From positions 248,001 through 312,000 of the forward strand of contig CAWJNF010000004.1 in the NCBI GenBank assembly GCA_963844235.1: a stretch of DNA of 64,000 bases, written 5' to 3'. A program made the position numbers and the translations under genes. Source of the DNA: CAWJNF01 sp963844235. Lineage in GTDB: Bacteria > Actinomycetota > Thermoleophilia > Gaiellales > Gaiellaceae. The notes beneath the pieces were generated by a model. That model saw only the letters and a list, made by a program, of their open reading frames with translations. It was not told the DNA's origin and made no database searches. Shown here in pieces: positions 33,673-42,588 of this stretch; within the stretch, counting starts at the first letter, position 1, and each line of letters opens with the position of its first letter.

Positions 33673-34194
33673 CTAGTGGTGGCGGGCGCGCTCGCGCGTC
33701 TTCTTCTTCAGCGCCTCGACCACCTTCGCGGCAGCCTGTCTGAGCTCGCGGTCCTCCTCGTCGGACGCGGCGAGATGGTCGAGCAGGACGATCGTGTCCG
33801 GCTGGGGGGAAGTGTTCTTGAGCGCCAGGACGGCCAGTCGCCTGACGGCCGCGTTCGGATCCGCGTTCGCGAGCTGGTGCAGCAGCGGGCGGACCTGGTT
33901 GACGACGCGCGGATGGTCACGCGAGAGGAGCTCGAGCGACAGCACCGCCGAGCCGCGGCAGGCCGGGCTGTCGTCCTCCAGACCCCGGCGAAGCAGCTCC
34001 GTCTTCGCCCGGAACCGCATCTGGCCGACGGCGCGGAAGGCGATCGCGCGCTGTCGGAAATCGTCGCTCCGCGCGGCCTCCTCGATCGCCTCGTCTGCGG
34101 CATGACGCAGCTGCGCTAGCTCGCGCTCGTCGGCCACGTCGGCCGCGCGAGCCGCGAGCTTCGCGAGATCCACCTCGGGCGAGGAATCGGTCAT
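33673..34194 (-). CDS. HEAT repeat domain-containing protein
   Basis: A 173-aa all-helical protein. Helix pairs repeat with the HEAT pattern, for example RQRAIAFRAVGQMRFRAKTELLRRGLED, ACRGSAVLSLELLSRDH and AAVRRLAVLALKNTSPQ, ending in a Lys/Arg-rich tail KKKTRERARHH. Such repeats form a scaffold for protein contacts; no enzymatic residues are visible. The gene converges with the PHP gene and precedes, on the same strand, nothing closer than citrate synthase (58 bp upstream). No better identity is possible from sequence. Confidence 0.75.
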   Translation of the reverse strand: MTDSSPEVDLAKLAARAADVADERELAQLRHAADEAIEEAARSDDFRQRAIAFRAVGQMRFRAKTELLRRGLEDDSPACRGSAVLSLELLSRDHPRVVNQVRPLLHQLANADPNAAVRRLAVLALKNTSPQPDTIVLLDHLAASDEEDRELRQAAAKVVEALKKKTRERARHH

Positions 34195-34251
34195 CGACCG
34201 GCGACCGTTGCGGCGGCGGATGCCGCCCGGCGGGGATGCGTCATCGACGTA

Positions 34252-35334
34252 TCAGACGTCTGAGAGGTGGCGCGCGGGCGGGCCCACGTACCTGGCCGAC
34301 GGCCGGATGAGTCGCCCGGTGCGCTTCTCCTCGAGAATGTGCGCCGACCAGCCGCCCGTCCTGGACGTGGCGAACATGGCCGGGGTCATGGGCGGCGGAA
34401 TGTCGGCGACATCGAGGACGACGGCCGACCAGAACTCGACGTTCGTGGCGAGGACGCGCTCGGGATGACGCTCGGCGAGCTTTGCGAGAGCCGACTGCTC
34501 GAGCGCCTCGGCCACTTCGAACCGCGGCGAGCCGAGCTCCTTCGCCGTCCGCCGCAGGACGCGTGCCCGGGGGTCCTCGGCGCGGTAGACGCGATGGCCG
34601 AAGCCCATCAGCCGATCTCCTCGGTCGAGCAATCCCGTGACATAGTCGTCGACGCTCGAGGCGTCGGCGGCCGCGTCGAGCATCGGCAGCACCCGCGCGG
34701 GCGCACCGCCGTGGAGGGGTCCCGAGAGCGCGCCGACAGCCGCGGATAGGACGGCGGCGCAGTCGCCTCCGGTCGAAGCGACCACCCGGGCCGTGAACGT
34801 CGAGGCGTTCATGCCGTGCTCGGCCGTGCAGATCCAGTACGTGTCGATCGCCGTGACGTGCTTGGGGTCCGCCTCACCGCGCCACTCGAGGAGGAATCGC
34901 TCCGCGGCCGTCTTCCCGGACGCGACGATCGCGGCGTCGATCGACGTCGCGTGGCCATCGTGGAGACGCGCCGACTGGGCGACGATCGACAGCATGGTGG
35001 CGGAGAGGCGACGCAGATCGAGCTTGGCCTGCTCGTCCGAGATGTCGATCAGCTTCTCCAGCTGCCACTCGGCCCCGAGCCGGGCTGTCGACGCCTGGAG
35101 ATCGGTCATCGGGTTGCCGGTGCCGCCGTCGAGCGAGTAGGGATCGGCAGGCTCGAGACCGGGCGTCAGCGAATCGTCGACGAGGAGTCCCCACACCTGC
35201 TCGAAGGGCACGCGGCCGACGAGCTCCTCGATGTCGACTCCGCGATAGCGGAGCGAGCCGCCTTCCCGATCGGGCTCGGCGATCTCCGTCTCGAACGCAA
35301 CGACGCCCTCGAGCCCTGGCCGGAAATCGTTCAC
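34252..35334 (-). CDS. Citrate/2-methylcitrate synthase family protein
   Basis: A 360-aa citrate synthase, the short type II-like form. Conserved elements: LRYRGVDIEELV near the N-terminus, the catalytic His in AEHGMNAST, the second His in GPLHGGAP, GFGHRVYRAEDPRA, and Asp in NVEFWSAVVLDVADIP region, closing with GGWSAHILEEKRTGRLIRP. It condenses oxaloacetate with acetyl-CoA (or propionyl-CoA in methylcitrate synthases). Divergent from mdh, which makes its oxaloacetate. GTG start with TAGATT 7 nt upstream. Confidence 0.92.
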   Translation of the reverse strand: MNDFRPGLEGVVAFETEIAEPDREGGSLRYRGVDIEELVGRVPFEQVWGLLVDDSLTPGLEPADPYSLDGGTGNPMTDLQASTARLGAEWQLEKLIDISDEQAKLDLRRLSATMLSIVAQSARLHDGHATSIDAAIVASGKTAAERFLLEWRGEADPKHVTAIDTYWICTAEHGMNASTFTARVVASTGGDCAAVLSAAVGALSGPLHGGAPARVLPMLDAAADASSVDDYVTGLLDRGDRLMGFGHRVYRAEDPRARVLRRTAKELGSPRFEVAEALEQSALAKLAERHPERVLATNVEFWSAVVLDVADIPPPMTPAMFATSRTGGWSAHILEEKRTGRLIRPSARYVGPPARHLSDV

Positions 35335-35341
35335 GGGTCGG

Positions 35342-35347
35342 AATCTA
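35342..35347 (-). promoter_or_regulatory. -10 box for citrate synthase
   Basis: Minus-strand TAGATT, 7 nt before GTG 35334. Confidence 0.5.
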
Positions 35348-35375
35348 CCGAATCGTCGCCATGTGACGACTTGGA

Positions 35376-35381
35376 TAGAGT
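35376..35381 (+). promoter_or_regulatory. Probable -10 box for mdh
   Basis: TAGAGT lies 42 nt before ATG 35424. Unlike the leaderless genes, mdh keeps a leader with an AGGGGAG Shine-Dalgarno, so the two initiation styles coexist in this divergent promoter region. Confidence 0.4.
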
Positions 35382-35423
35382 CAGCGCGGTCGAAGCTGGC
35401 ACGAGAAGGGGAGCGGAAACAGC

Positions 35424-36344
35424 ATGAGACGGAAGATCACCGTCGTCGGCGCCGGGAACGTGGGCGCGACCGCGGCGCAGGAGATCGCGCGCCGCGACTA
35501 CGCCGATGTCGTCCTCGTCGACATCGTCGAAGGATTGCCGCAAGGCAAGGCGCTCGACATGAACCAGGCCGGGCCGGTTCTCGGCTACGAGGCGAGCATC
35601 ACGGGCGCGAACGGGTACGAGGAGACGGCCGGCTCGGACGTCGTGATCGTCACGTCCGGCCGCCCGCGCTCGCCCGGTATGAGCCGTGACGACCTCGTGA
35701 CCACGAACCAGGCGATCGTGAAGGCGGTCACCGAAGAGGCGGTCAAGCACTCGCCCGACGCGATCCTCGTGGTCGTCACGAACCCGCTCGACGCGATGTG
35801 TCACGTCGCCAAGGATGCGTCGGGCTTCCCCAAGCCACGGGTCGTGGGCATGGCGGGCATCCTCGACACCGCCCGCTTCCGGACGTTCGTCGCCTGGGAG
35901 ACGGGCATGTCCGACCGCGACGTGCAGACGATCGTGCTCGGCGGACACGGCGATCAGATGGTCCCCGTCGTCTCGGCGACCACCGTGGGCGGCGTCCCGC
36001 TGACGAAGCTCGTGACGCCCGATCGCATCGAGGCGATGGTGGAGCGCACCCGCAAGGGTGGCGGCGAAGTCGTCAACCTGCTGGGTACCTCGGCCTGGTA
36101 CGCACCGGGGGCGGCGGTCGCAGAGATGGTCGACTCGATCGTGCTCGATCAGAAGCGCGTGCTGCCCTGCACGGCGCTGCTCGAGGGCGAGTATGGCTGC
36201 GACGGCCTCTACATCGGCGTGCCGGTGGTTCTCGGCGCCTCGGGGATCGAGCGGATCGTCGAGCTCGACCTCAGCGCCGACGAGCAGGCGGAGCTTGCCC
36301 GCTCGGCTGACGCCGTGCGCGAGGTCGTGGCCGTGCTCGCCTGA
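35424..36344 (+). CDS. mdh: Malate dehydrogenase
   Basis: A 306-aa NAD-dependent malate dehydrogenase of the LDH-like (type 3) group. The nucleotide loop is VVGAGNVGATAA (residues 7-18) with Asp in LVDIVEG for NAD. Substrate-binding arginines lie in TSGRPRSPGMSRDD: Arg-Pro-Arg marks MDH rather than LDH (Gln). Asp148/Arg151 (GILDTARF) and catalytic His175 (GGHGDQM) complete the relay. It interconverts malate and oxaloacetate and stands back to back with citrate synthase. Confidence 0.95.
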   Translation: MRRKITVVGAGNVGATAAQEIARRDYADVVLVDIVEGLPQGKALDMNQAGPVLGYEASITGANGYEETAGSDVVIVTSGRPRSPGMSRDDLVTTNQAIVKAVTEEAVKHSPDAILVVVTNPLDAMCHVAKDASGFPKPRVVGMAGILDTARFRTFVAWETGMSDRDVQTIVLGGHGDQMVPVVSATTVGGVPLTKLVTPDRIEAMVERTRKGGGEVVNLLGTSAWYAPGAAVAEMVDSIVLDQKRVLPCTALLEGEYGCDGLYIGVPVVLGASGIERIVELDLSADEQAELARSADAVREVVAVLA

Positions 36345-36369
36345 GTTCGGCCACTCGTCGACCGACGGC

Positions 36370-36375
36370 TACGAT
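36370..36375 (+). promoter_or_regulatory. -10 box for the PDZ/Lon-like gene
   Basis: TACGAT, 8 nt before GTG 36384. Confidence 0.5.
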
Positions 36376-36383
36376 CGAAGTCG

Positions 36384-37427
36384 GTGCGACTTCCCAGACT
36401 GACCGCTACCCGCGGCCTCATCGCCGCGGTCGTCGTTCTCGGCGGCCTCGCGCTCGCGCTCTGGCTCATTCCGACGGGTCACTACCTGCTCCTGCCCGAC
36501 AAGGCGCAACCGGTCGCGCCGCTCGTCGACATCGCGGGCGAAGGGCGGCAGGCGGCCGACGCCGACGGCGGCATCTTCATGGTGGACATCCTCGTCCGCA
36601 AGGCGACGCTGCTCGAACGGCTCTTCCCCGGCGTCAACGACGGCGCCGACCTCGTGCCGGGCGAGCGGCTCAACCCCCAGGGCGTGAGCGAGCAGCAGCG
36701 GCGCCAGGCGAACCAGCTCGACATGACGCGGTCACAGCAGATCGCCGCCGCGGTCGCGCTCGAGACCCTCGACTACGACGTGGACATCCAGGCGAACGGC
36801 GCCGAGATCTCGCTTGTCGTGCCCGATTCGCCCGCGGCGACCGCCGGGCTCGAGGTCGGCGACGTCATCGTCGAGGCGGAGGGGAAAAAGGTCGAGACGC
36901 TCGACGACCTCCGCGCAGCGCTCGAGCCGGTCGAGCCGGGAAGCGCCGTCACGGTGTCGGTCCGAAGGTCCGGTGGCGTGGAGGAGTACTCGCTCTCCAC
37001 CATCGAGTCCGAGCGGGAGCCCGGCGACGCGGTCATCGGCGTGATCGTCCAGCAGGCGGCGACGATCGACCTGCCGGTCGAGATCGACATCGACGCGGGG
37101 CCCATCGGCGGCCCCTCGGCGGGGCTCGCGTTCGCGCTCGACATCGTCGACGAGCTCGGCTCGGACGTCGACCAGGGCCGGCGGATCGTGGCGACGGGAG
37201 AGCTGGCGCTCGACGGCAGCGTCGAGCCGATCGGTGGCATCAAGCAGAAGGTGATCGGCGCGAAGCAGTCTGGAGCGGACATCTTCGTCGTCCCGACCGG
37301 TAACGCGCGCGAGGCCGAGCAGTACGCCGACGGGCTCGAGATCGTTCCGGTGGCGACCTTCGACGAGGCGCTCTCCGACCTCGCGTGGCTCCCCGGCGAG
37401 CCGGCGCCGCAGGTGGAGGCGGCCTAG
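36384..37427 (+). CDS. PDZ and Lon-type S16 protease domain protein (YlbL-like)
   Basis: A 347-aa membrane-anchored protease. One N-terminal helix (LIAAVVVLGGLALALWLIP) is followed by a PDZ domain around residues 145-200 (ISLVVPDSPAATAGLEVGDV) and a Lon-like proteolytic domain. The Ser of the Ser-Lys dyad is Ser245 in GPSAGLAFA and the Lys is Lys287 or Lys289 in GGIKQKVIGAKQSGA. No AAA+ domain. Members are thought to cleave extracytoplasmic substrates. GTG 36384 is placed 40 bp after mdh; the gene converges with the aminotransferase gene. Confidence 0.92.
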   Translation: MRLPRLTATRGLIAAVVVLGGLALALWLIPTGHYLLLPDKAQPVAPLVDIAGEGRQAADADGGIFMVDILVRKATLLERLFPGVNDGADLVPGERLNPQGVSEQQRRQANQLDMTRSQQIAAAVALETLDYDVDIQANGAEISLVVPDSPAATAGLEVGDVIVEAEGKKVETLDDLRAALEPVEPGSAVTVSVRRSGGVEEYSLSTIESEREPGDAVIGVIVQQAATIDLPVEIDIDAGPIGGPSAGLAFALDIVDELGSDVDQGRRIVATGELALDGSVEPIGGIKQKVIGAKQSGADIFVVPTGNAREAEQYADGLEIVPVATFDEALSDLAWLPGEPAPQVEAA

Positions 37428-37430
37428 CTC

Positions 37431-38531
37431 CTACGCGGGTACGCCGGCCAGCTCGCGCACGAGCGCGCCGAGCCGGCGGATCCCCTCGCGGATCTCCTCG
37501 ACCGAGGGGAAGCTGAACGCCAGGCGGGCCGACTCGTCGCCGCTGCCGTCCGGGTAGAAGTCCGTGCCCTTGACGAGCTGGACGCCCGCCTCGGCGGCCC
37601 GCTCGAACAGCGGGTCGATCTTCACTCCCGGCGGCAGGTCGAGCCAGAGGAAGTAGCCGCCGTCGGGATGGCTCCAGACTGCGCCCTCGGGGAACTCCGC
37701 CTCGAGGCTCTCGAGCATGGCGTCGCGACGCTGGCGGAGCAGATCGCAGACGACGGCGAGATTCGGCTCGAAGAGGCCGCGCTGGATGTACTCGTGCAGC
37801 ATCGCCTGGGGAAGCGGCGGAGGGCCGATGTACATCGACGCCGCGATCGCTTCGATCGGCTTGACCAGCTCGGCGGGCAGGATCATGTAGCCGATGCGAA
37901 GCCCCGGGGCCCCGGTCTTCGAGAACGACGTCGAGAACACGACGCCCTTGCCCCCTGCCAGCTCGTACATGCTCGGCAGGGCCTCTCCGGAGTAGCGGAC
38001 GAGGCGGTACGGGTCGTCCTCGTAGATGAGCAGCCCCTTGGCCTGGGCCAGCTCGACGAGCGCGTGACGCTGCTCGAGCGAGAGCGTGCGCCCCGAGGGG
38101 TTCTGGAAGGTCGGAATCGTGTAGATGAGCCGCGGCGCGGGCCCCTCCGCCAGGATGGACTCGAGCCGGTCGAGGTCGAGGCCGTCCTCGCTCAGCGGCA
38201 CCGGCTCGATCTCGGCCCTGGCCGCACGCAGCACGCCGATGGTGCGGTCGTAGCTCGGCGCCTCGATCACCGCCCTGCCCCCGTCCGCGAAGAGGTGGCG
38301 TACCAGGAAGTTGAAGCCGGCGAGCGACCCGGTCGAGAGGACGATCTGCGTGGGGTCGACCCCGTGCTGAGCCGCGATCCACTCCCGCAGCGGAGGGTAG
38401 CCGCCGGCCGGACCGTAGTTCAGAACCGTCCGCCCGTCGCGCGCGAGCACGGCGTTCGCGCACTCCGCGAGCGCCTCGACGGGGAGCACGTCCGGCGACG
38501 GAATCCCCCGCGAGAAGAAGATCGAGTCCAT
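37431..38531 (-). CDS. PLP-dependent aminotransferase (class I/II, LysN/2-aminoadipate type)
   Basis: A 366-aa fold-type I aminotransferase. YGPAGGYPPLREWIAAQ and the ring-stacking STGSLAGFNFLVR mark the family; the PLP Lys lies in STSFSKTGAPGLRIGY, with the phosphate-binding Arg following. It lacks the winged-helix domain of MocR regulators. Likely role is transamination of an aromatic, branched or 2-aminoadipate-type amino acid. ATG 38531 has TAGAAT 6 nt upstream, directly overlapping a 12-bp dyad. Confidence 0.9.
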   Translation of the reverse strand: MDSIFFSRGIPSPDVLPVEALAECANAVLARDGRTVLNYGPAGGYPPLREWIAAQHGVDPTQIVLSTGSLAGFNFLVRHLFADGGRAVIEAPSYDRTIGVLRAARAEIEPVPLSEDGLDLDRLESILAEGPAPRLIYTIPTFQNPSGRTLSLEQRHALVELAQAKGLLIYEDDPYRLVRYSGEALPSMYELAGGKGVVFSTSFSKTGAPGLRIGYMILPAELVKPIEAIAASMYIGPPPLPQAMLHEYIQRGLFEPNLAVVCDLLRQRRDAMLESLEAEFPEGAVWSHPDGGYFLWLDLPPGVKIDPLFERAAEAGVQLVKGTDFYPDGSGDESARLAFSFPSVEEIREGIRRLGALVRELAGVPA

Positions 38532-38537
38532 GGGGCG

Positions 38538-38543
38538 ATTCTA
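38538..38543 (-). promoter_or_regulatory. -10 box for the aminotransferase gene
   Basis: Minus-strand TAGAAT, 6 nt before ATG 38531; its upstream half lies within the palindrome at 38541-38571. Confidence 0.55.
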
Positions 38544-38571
38544 TCGGTGGCCCGTTTCTGGCCACCGATAG
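38541..38571. promoter_or_regulatory. 12-bp perfect dyad overlapping the aminotransferase -10 box (operator candidate)
   Basis: CTATCGGTGGCC, 7-base centre, then its exact reverse complement. It extends from the -10 box into the spacer and -35 region of the gene read leftward. The position fits a dimeric repressor site better than a terminator, since the next gene on the right (sucD) ends only beyond the palindromic repeats. No regulator gene is adjacent. Confidence 0.55.
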
Positions 38572-38613
38572 ACCAGACTCGCAGGGTCGCCGCTCAGGGA
38601 CGCGAGAGGAGAA

Positions 38614-38798
38614 TGTAGGGGCCGGATCTCATCCGGCCCGCCGCTGCCCCGCACCGTAGGGGCCGGTCCCCGACCGGCCCAGGTCTGTCCACCCGACGTA
38701 GGGGCCGGATCTCATCCGGCCCGCCTGTTCCACCACGGCACCGTAGGGCCGGCCCCCGCTGCCGCCCCGCCGTAGGGGCCCGATATATCCGGCCCTAC
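38614..38798. repeat. Five GTAGGGGCC-type palindromes before sucD
   Basis: Copies at 38614-38640 (centre CTC), 38656-38680 (variant GGCCGGTCCCCGACCGGCC), 38698-38723 (centre CTC), 38743-38757 (degenerate) and 38772-38798 (centre ATA). The last copy supplies the sucD stop codon (38795-38797). Two arm types occur, GGAT...ATCC and GGTC...GACC, in the same cluster. Spacing between copies is about 30-42 bp. Confidence 0.85.
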
Positions 38799-39665
38799 CC
38801 GACGATCTCGGCGACCAGCTGGGCGGCCTCGGTCGGGTTCGTCCCCACGCGGACTCCGTGCGCCTCGAGCGCGTCCTTCTTCGCCTGGGCCGTTCCGCTC
38901 GTACCGGAGACGATGGCGCCCGCGTGGCCCATCGTCTTGCCTGGTGGCGCCGTGAAGCCGGCGATGTAGCCGACGACAGGCTTCGTCATCCGCTCGCGGA
39001 TGAACGCGGCCGCCTTCTCCTCCTCCGAGCCGCCGATCTCCCCGACCATGATGACGACCTCCGTCTCGGGGTCGGCCTCGAAGCGCGCCAGGACGTCGAC
39101 GAACGACGAGCCCACGACCGGATCTCCTCCGATGCCGACGATCGTGGACTGGCCGATGCCGAGCTGCGTCAGCTCGTTCCCGATCTGGTACGTCAGCGTG
39201 CCGGAGCGGCTGACGAGCCCGACCGGGCCGGCGGAGAAGATCTCGGCCGGGATGATCCCCACGTTCGCCTTCCCGGGCGACAGGACTCCCGGGCAGTTCG
39301 GGCCGATCAGCGTGACGCCGCGCGGCCGGATGTAGTTGTAGACGCGCAGCATGTCGTGGGCCGGGATGCCCTCCGTGATCGCGATCACCGTGGCGATCCC
39401 GGCGTCGACCGCCTCGTAGATCGCGTCGGCGGCGAAGCGCGCCGGGACGAAGACCATCGCCGTGTTCGCCTGCGTCTCCTGCCACCGCGGCCCGAACGGA
39501 GTCGAACACCGGGATCCCGTCCACCGACTCCCCGCCCTTGCCGGGGGTCACCCCGGCGACGACGGTGGTCCCGTGGGCCTTGTTGCGAAGCGCATGGAAC
39601 GTGCCCTCGCGGCCGGTGATGCCCTGCACGACGAGCCGCGTTCCCTGATCGACGATGATGGCCAC
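38795..39665 (-). CDS. sucD: Succinyl-CoA synthetase alpha subunit (frameshifted in this sequence)
   Basis: The product should be about 290 aa. The first part reads MAIIVDQGTRLVVQGITGRE and GIPVFDSVRAAVA; the frame then breaks near 39476-39484. Removing one G (GCAGGAGACG to GCAGAGACG) restores ETQANTAMVFVPARFA and the rest: GPNCPGVL, SRSGTLTYQIGNEL, GIGGDPVVG and the phospho-histidine in TMGHAGAIVSG. With SucC it converts succinyl-CoA to succinate with NTP formation. An essential-type gene with one extra base points to a sequence error. It starts 3 bp after sucC; the stop is inside a palindromic repeat. Confidence 0.9.
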
Positions 39666-39668
39666 GGG

Positions 39669-40817
39669 TCAGGAGCCGCCTGTCGCGAGCTCGACGACGC
39701 GCCGGGCGGCGTCGAGCATCGTCGCTTCCGGGTGCACGTTCGGAGGCGATGCGTCCGCGAGCAGGCGTCGGCCCTCCTCGGCCTCGGTGCCGTCGAGACG
39801 GACGACGATCGGCACGTCGATGCGCATCCGCTCGAGCGCGTCGAGCAGGCCGCGGGCCACCTCGCCGCCGCGCGTGATGCCGCCGAAGATGTTGAACAGG
39901 ATCGCCTTCACCGGGTCGGCGGTGATGACCTCGAGCGCGGAGACGATCTCCTCAGCCCTGGCGCCGCCACCTACGTCGCAGAAGTTGGCCGGGCTGCCGC
40001 CGGCCTGGGCGACGGCGTCGAGGGTCGACATGACGAGACCGGCGCCGTTGCCGAGGATCCCGATGTCCCCGTCGAGCTTCACGTACGCGAGCCCTCGCTC
40101 CCTGGCCAGCCGCTCCTGCGGCGGTAGCGCGCTTGGGTCCTGGAGCTCGGCGAGATCGGGATGGCGGAAGAGCGCGTTGTCGTCGATCGTCACCTTGGCG
40201 TCGAGCGCCTTCACCTCTCCGTCGGGCGTGACGACGAGCGGGTTGATCTCGCAGAGCATCGCCTCAGACTCGACGAAGCCCCGGTACAGCGCCTCGACGA
40301 TCGCCGCGACCTGCTTCTGCTCGGCCGGGTCGTCGATACCGGCCGTGTAGCAGAGCCACCGGGCCTGGAAGGGCTGGAAGCCGACGAGTGGATCGACGTG
40401 GAGCCGGGCGAGCTTCTCCGGGGTGCTCGCCGCGACCTCCTCGATGTCCACCCCGCCCTCTTTCGTGAGCATGAAGAGCGGCTTCTTCTCGGAACGATCG
40501 AACGTGAGCGACAGGTAGTACTCCCGCGCGATGTCGGAGGCCTTCTCGATCCAGAGCCGGCGCACGACGTGGCCGCGGATGTCGAGGCCGAGGATGTCGC
40601 GAGCCCTTTCCTCCGCCTCGTCGGGCCCCTCGGCGAGCTTGACGCCGCCGGCCTTGCCGCGCCCTCCCGTGAGCACCTGCGCCTTGACGACGACCTGCCC
40701 GCCCAGCTCCGCTGCGGCGGCGCGCGCCTCCTCCGGGCTCAGGGCGACACGGCCCTCGGAGACCGGAATGCCGAACCGCTTCCAGAGCTCCTTGCCCTGA
40801 TGCTCGTAGAGGTCCAC
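39669..40817 (-). CDS. sucC: Succinyl-CoA synthetase (ADP/GDP-forming) beta subunit
   Basis: A 382-aa ATP-grasp enzyme subunit. MDLYEHQGKELWKRFGIPV opens it; VVVKAQVLTGGRGKAGGVKL is the nucleotide-binding stretch, LCEINPLVVTPDG carries metal ligands, and GNGAGLVMSTLDAV, ANFCDVGGGA and NIFGGITR form the C-terminal domain contacting SucD. Start GTG 40817 with TAGATT 8 nt upstream. It precedes sucD in one transcription unit and diverges from the mutase gene that produces succinyl-CoA. Confidence 0.95.
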   Translation of the reverse strand: MDLYEHQGKELWKRFGIPVSEGRVALSPEEARAAAAELGGQVVVKAQVLTGGRGKAGGVKLAEGPDEAEERARDILGLDIRGHVVRRLWIEKASDIAREYYLSLTFDRSEKKPLFMLTKEGGVDIEEVAASTPEKLARLHVDPLVGFQPFQARWLCYTAGIDDPAEQKQVAAIVEALYRGFVESEAMLCEINPLVVTPDGEVKALDAKVTIDDNALFRHPDLAELQDPSALPPQERLARERGLAYVKLDGDIGILGNGAGLVMSTLDAVAQAGGSPANFCDVGGGARAEEIVSALEVITADPVKAILFNIFGGITRGGEVARGLLDALERMRIDVPIVVRLDGTEAEEGRRLLADASPPNVHPEATMLDAARRVVELATGGS

Positions 40818-40825
40818 GGGGCCGC

Positions 40826-40831
40826 AATCTA
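40826..40831 (-). promoter_or_regulatory. -10 box for sucCD
   Basis: Minus-strand TAGATT, 8 nt before GTG 40817; back to back with the mutase -10 box 45 bp away. Confidence 0.5.
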
Positions 40832-40876
40832 CACGGCACGGCCGGGCCGGAATCAGGAGGTCGGCGGCGTCGGGAC

Positions 40877-40882
40877 TACGAT
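40877..40882 (+). promoter_or_regulatory. -10 box for the methylmalonyl-CoA mutase gene
   Basis: TACGAT, 6 nt before ATG 40889. Confidence 0.55.
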
Positions 40883-40888
40883 TCCGGC

Positions 40889-42475
40889 ATGGCCGCCACG
40901 GACGAGCGCCGCACAGACTCGGGGATCGAGGTCGAGCCGGTCTACTCCGCGACCGATGTCGGTGACCTCCAGCTCGAGCCGCCGGGCGAGTTTCCGTTCA
41001 CGCGCGGGCCGTACGCGGACATGTACCGCGGCAGGCCGTGGACGATCCGCCAGTACGCCGGCTTCGGCTCGGCCGAGGAGACGAACGCACGCTTCCGCTA
41101 CCTGCTCGAGCGCGGCCAGACCGGCCTCTCGGTCGCGTTCGACCTCCCCACGCAGCTGGGCTACGACTCGGACAACCCGCGCTGTGCCGGCGAGGTCGGC
41201 CGGTCCGGCGTGGCGATCGACTCGCTCGCAGACATGGAGCTCGTGTTCGCCGGTATTCCGCTCGGCGAGGTGTCGACCTCGATGACGATCAACGCGCCCG
41301 CAGCGCTGCTCCTGCTCCTGTACGAGCTGGTCGCCGAGGGGCAGGGGGTGCGGGGAGAGCAGTTGCGCGGCACCGTTCAGAACGACGTCCTCAAGGAGTA
41401 CGTCGCCCGCGGCAACTACATCTTCCCGCCGCGGCCGTCCATGCGCATCGCCACGGATCTGTTCGCCTACTGCCACGAGCGGCTGCCGCGGTGGAACACG
41501 ATCTCGATCTCCGGGTACCACATCCGGGAGGCGGGAGCGACGGCGGTGCAGGAGCTCGCATTCACGCTCGCGAACGGCATCGCGTACTGCGAGGCGGCGG
41601 TCGCGGCGGGCCTGTCTCCGGACGAGTTCGGCGAGCGGCTCTCGTTCTTCTTCAACGCCCACAACCACTTCTTCCAGGAGGTGGCGAAGTTCCGGGCGGC
41701 CCGCCGGCTCTGGGCCGAGATCATGCGAGACCGCTTCGGCGCCGCGAATCCGCGAGCGCAGGCGCTTCGCTTCCACGCGCAGACCGGCGGCTCGACCCTG
41801 ACCGCCCAGCAACCGGAGAACAACATCGTGCGGGTGGCGATCCAGGCGCTGTCGGCGGTGTGCGGAGGCGCCCAGTCCCTGCACACGAACGGTTTCGACG
41901 AGGCGCTCGCGCTTCCGACCGAGCACTCCGCTCAGGTGGCGGTGCGCACGCAGCAGATCCTCGCGCACGAGGCGGGCTGCACGGACACGGCCGACCCGCT
42001 GGGCGGCTCCTTCTTCATCGAGTCGCTCACGGCCGAGCTGGAGGAACGGGCACGCGAGCTCATCGCGCAGGTCGACGAGCTCGGCGGTGCCGTGGCGGCG
42101 ATCGAGCAGGGATTCGTCCAGGCGGAGATCGAGGACGCCGCGTTCGCCTACTCGCGCGAGATCGAGTCGGCGGAGCGGGTCATCGTCGGCGTCAACCGCT
42201 TCGCCGTCGAGGGCGACGAGTCGGACGTCGAGATCCACCGGCTCGACCCGGAAGCCGAGCGGCGCCAGCTCGAGCGCACGAGCAGGGTGCGGGCCGAGCG
42301 CGACCAGGCGGCCGCGGCAGCGGCGCTCGCCGCGGTCCGGGAAGCCGCACGCGGCACCGCCAATCTGCTGCCGCCGATGCGGACAGCCCTCGCCGCGCAC
42401 TGCACGATCGGTGAGGTCTGCGACGCCCTGCGCGAGGTCTTCGGGACCTACCCCGCACGCGCGGCGTCGTCCTAG
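40889..42475 (+). CDS. Methylmalonyl-CoA mutase large subunit, catalytic domain only
   Basis: A 528-aa acyl-CoA mutase barrel. GPYADMYRGRPWTIRQYAGFG contains the Tyr that separates methylmalonyl-CoA mutase from isobutyryl-CoA mutase (Phe); YVARGNYIFPP carries the Arg of the acyl site. GLSVAFDLPTQLGYDSDNPR, SISGYHIREAGA and HNHFFQEVAKFR are further landmarks. The B12-binding domain is absent, so a separate small subunit must be encoded elsewhere. It turns (R)-methylmalonyl-CoA into succinyl-CoA, used by the adjacent sucCD. Other short-chain acyl-CoA mutases remain possible. Confidence 0.9.
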   Translation: MAATDERRTDSGIEVEPVYSATDVGDLQLEPPGEFPFTRGPYADMYRGRPWTIRQYAGFGSAEETNARFRYLLERGQTGLSVAFDLPTQLGYDSDNPRCAGEVGRSGVAIDSLADMELVFAGIPLGEVSTSMTINAPAALLLLLYELVAEGQGVRGEQLRGTVQNDVLKEYVARGNYIFPPRPSMRIATDLFAYCHERLPRWNTISISGYHIREAGATAVQELAFTLANGIAYCEAAVAAGLSPDEFGERLSFFFNAHNHFFQEVAKFRAARRLWAEIMRDRFGAANPRAQALRFHAQTGGSTLTAQQPENNIVRVAIQALSAVCGGAQSLHTNGFDEALALPTEHSAQVAVRTQQILAHEAGCTDTADPLGGSFFIESLTAELEERARELIAQVDELGGAVAAIEQGFVQAEIEDAAFAYSREIESAERVIVGVNRFAVEGDESDVEIHRLDPEAERRQLERTSRVRAERDQAAAAAALAAVREAARGTANLLPPMRTALAAHCTIGEVCDALREVFGTYPARAASS

Positions 42476-42588
42476 AGTCTCCGCCGAGTGACATTCCCGG
42501 CGCCTCCGCGCAATCCCTCGTGTGGGCGATGCCGCGTCCCCGACTCGACGTAATACTCGACACAGGCGTCCTACCCGGGGCTGCACTC

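Noticed and set aside
42488..42553. 22-codon frame after TAGAGT upstream of the GGDEF gene
   Set aside because: Could be a leader peptide, but composition is unremarkable and nothing else supports it.
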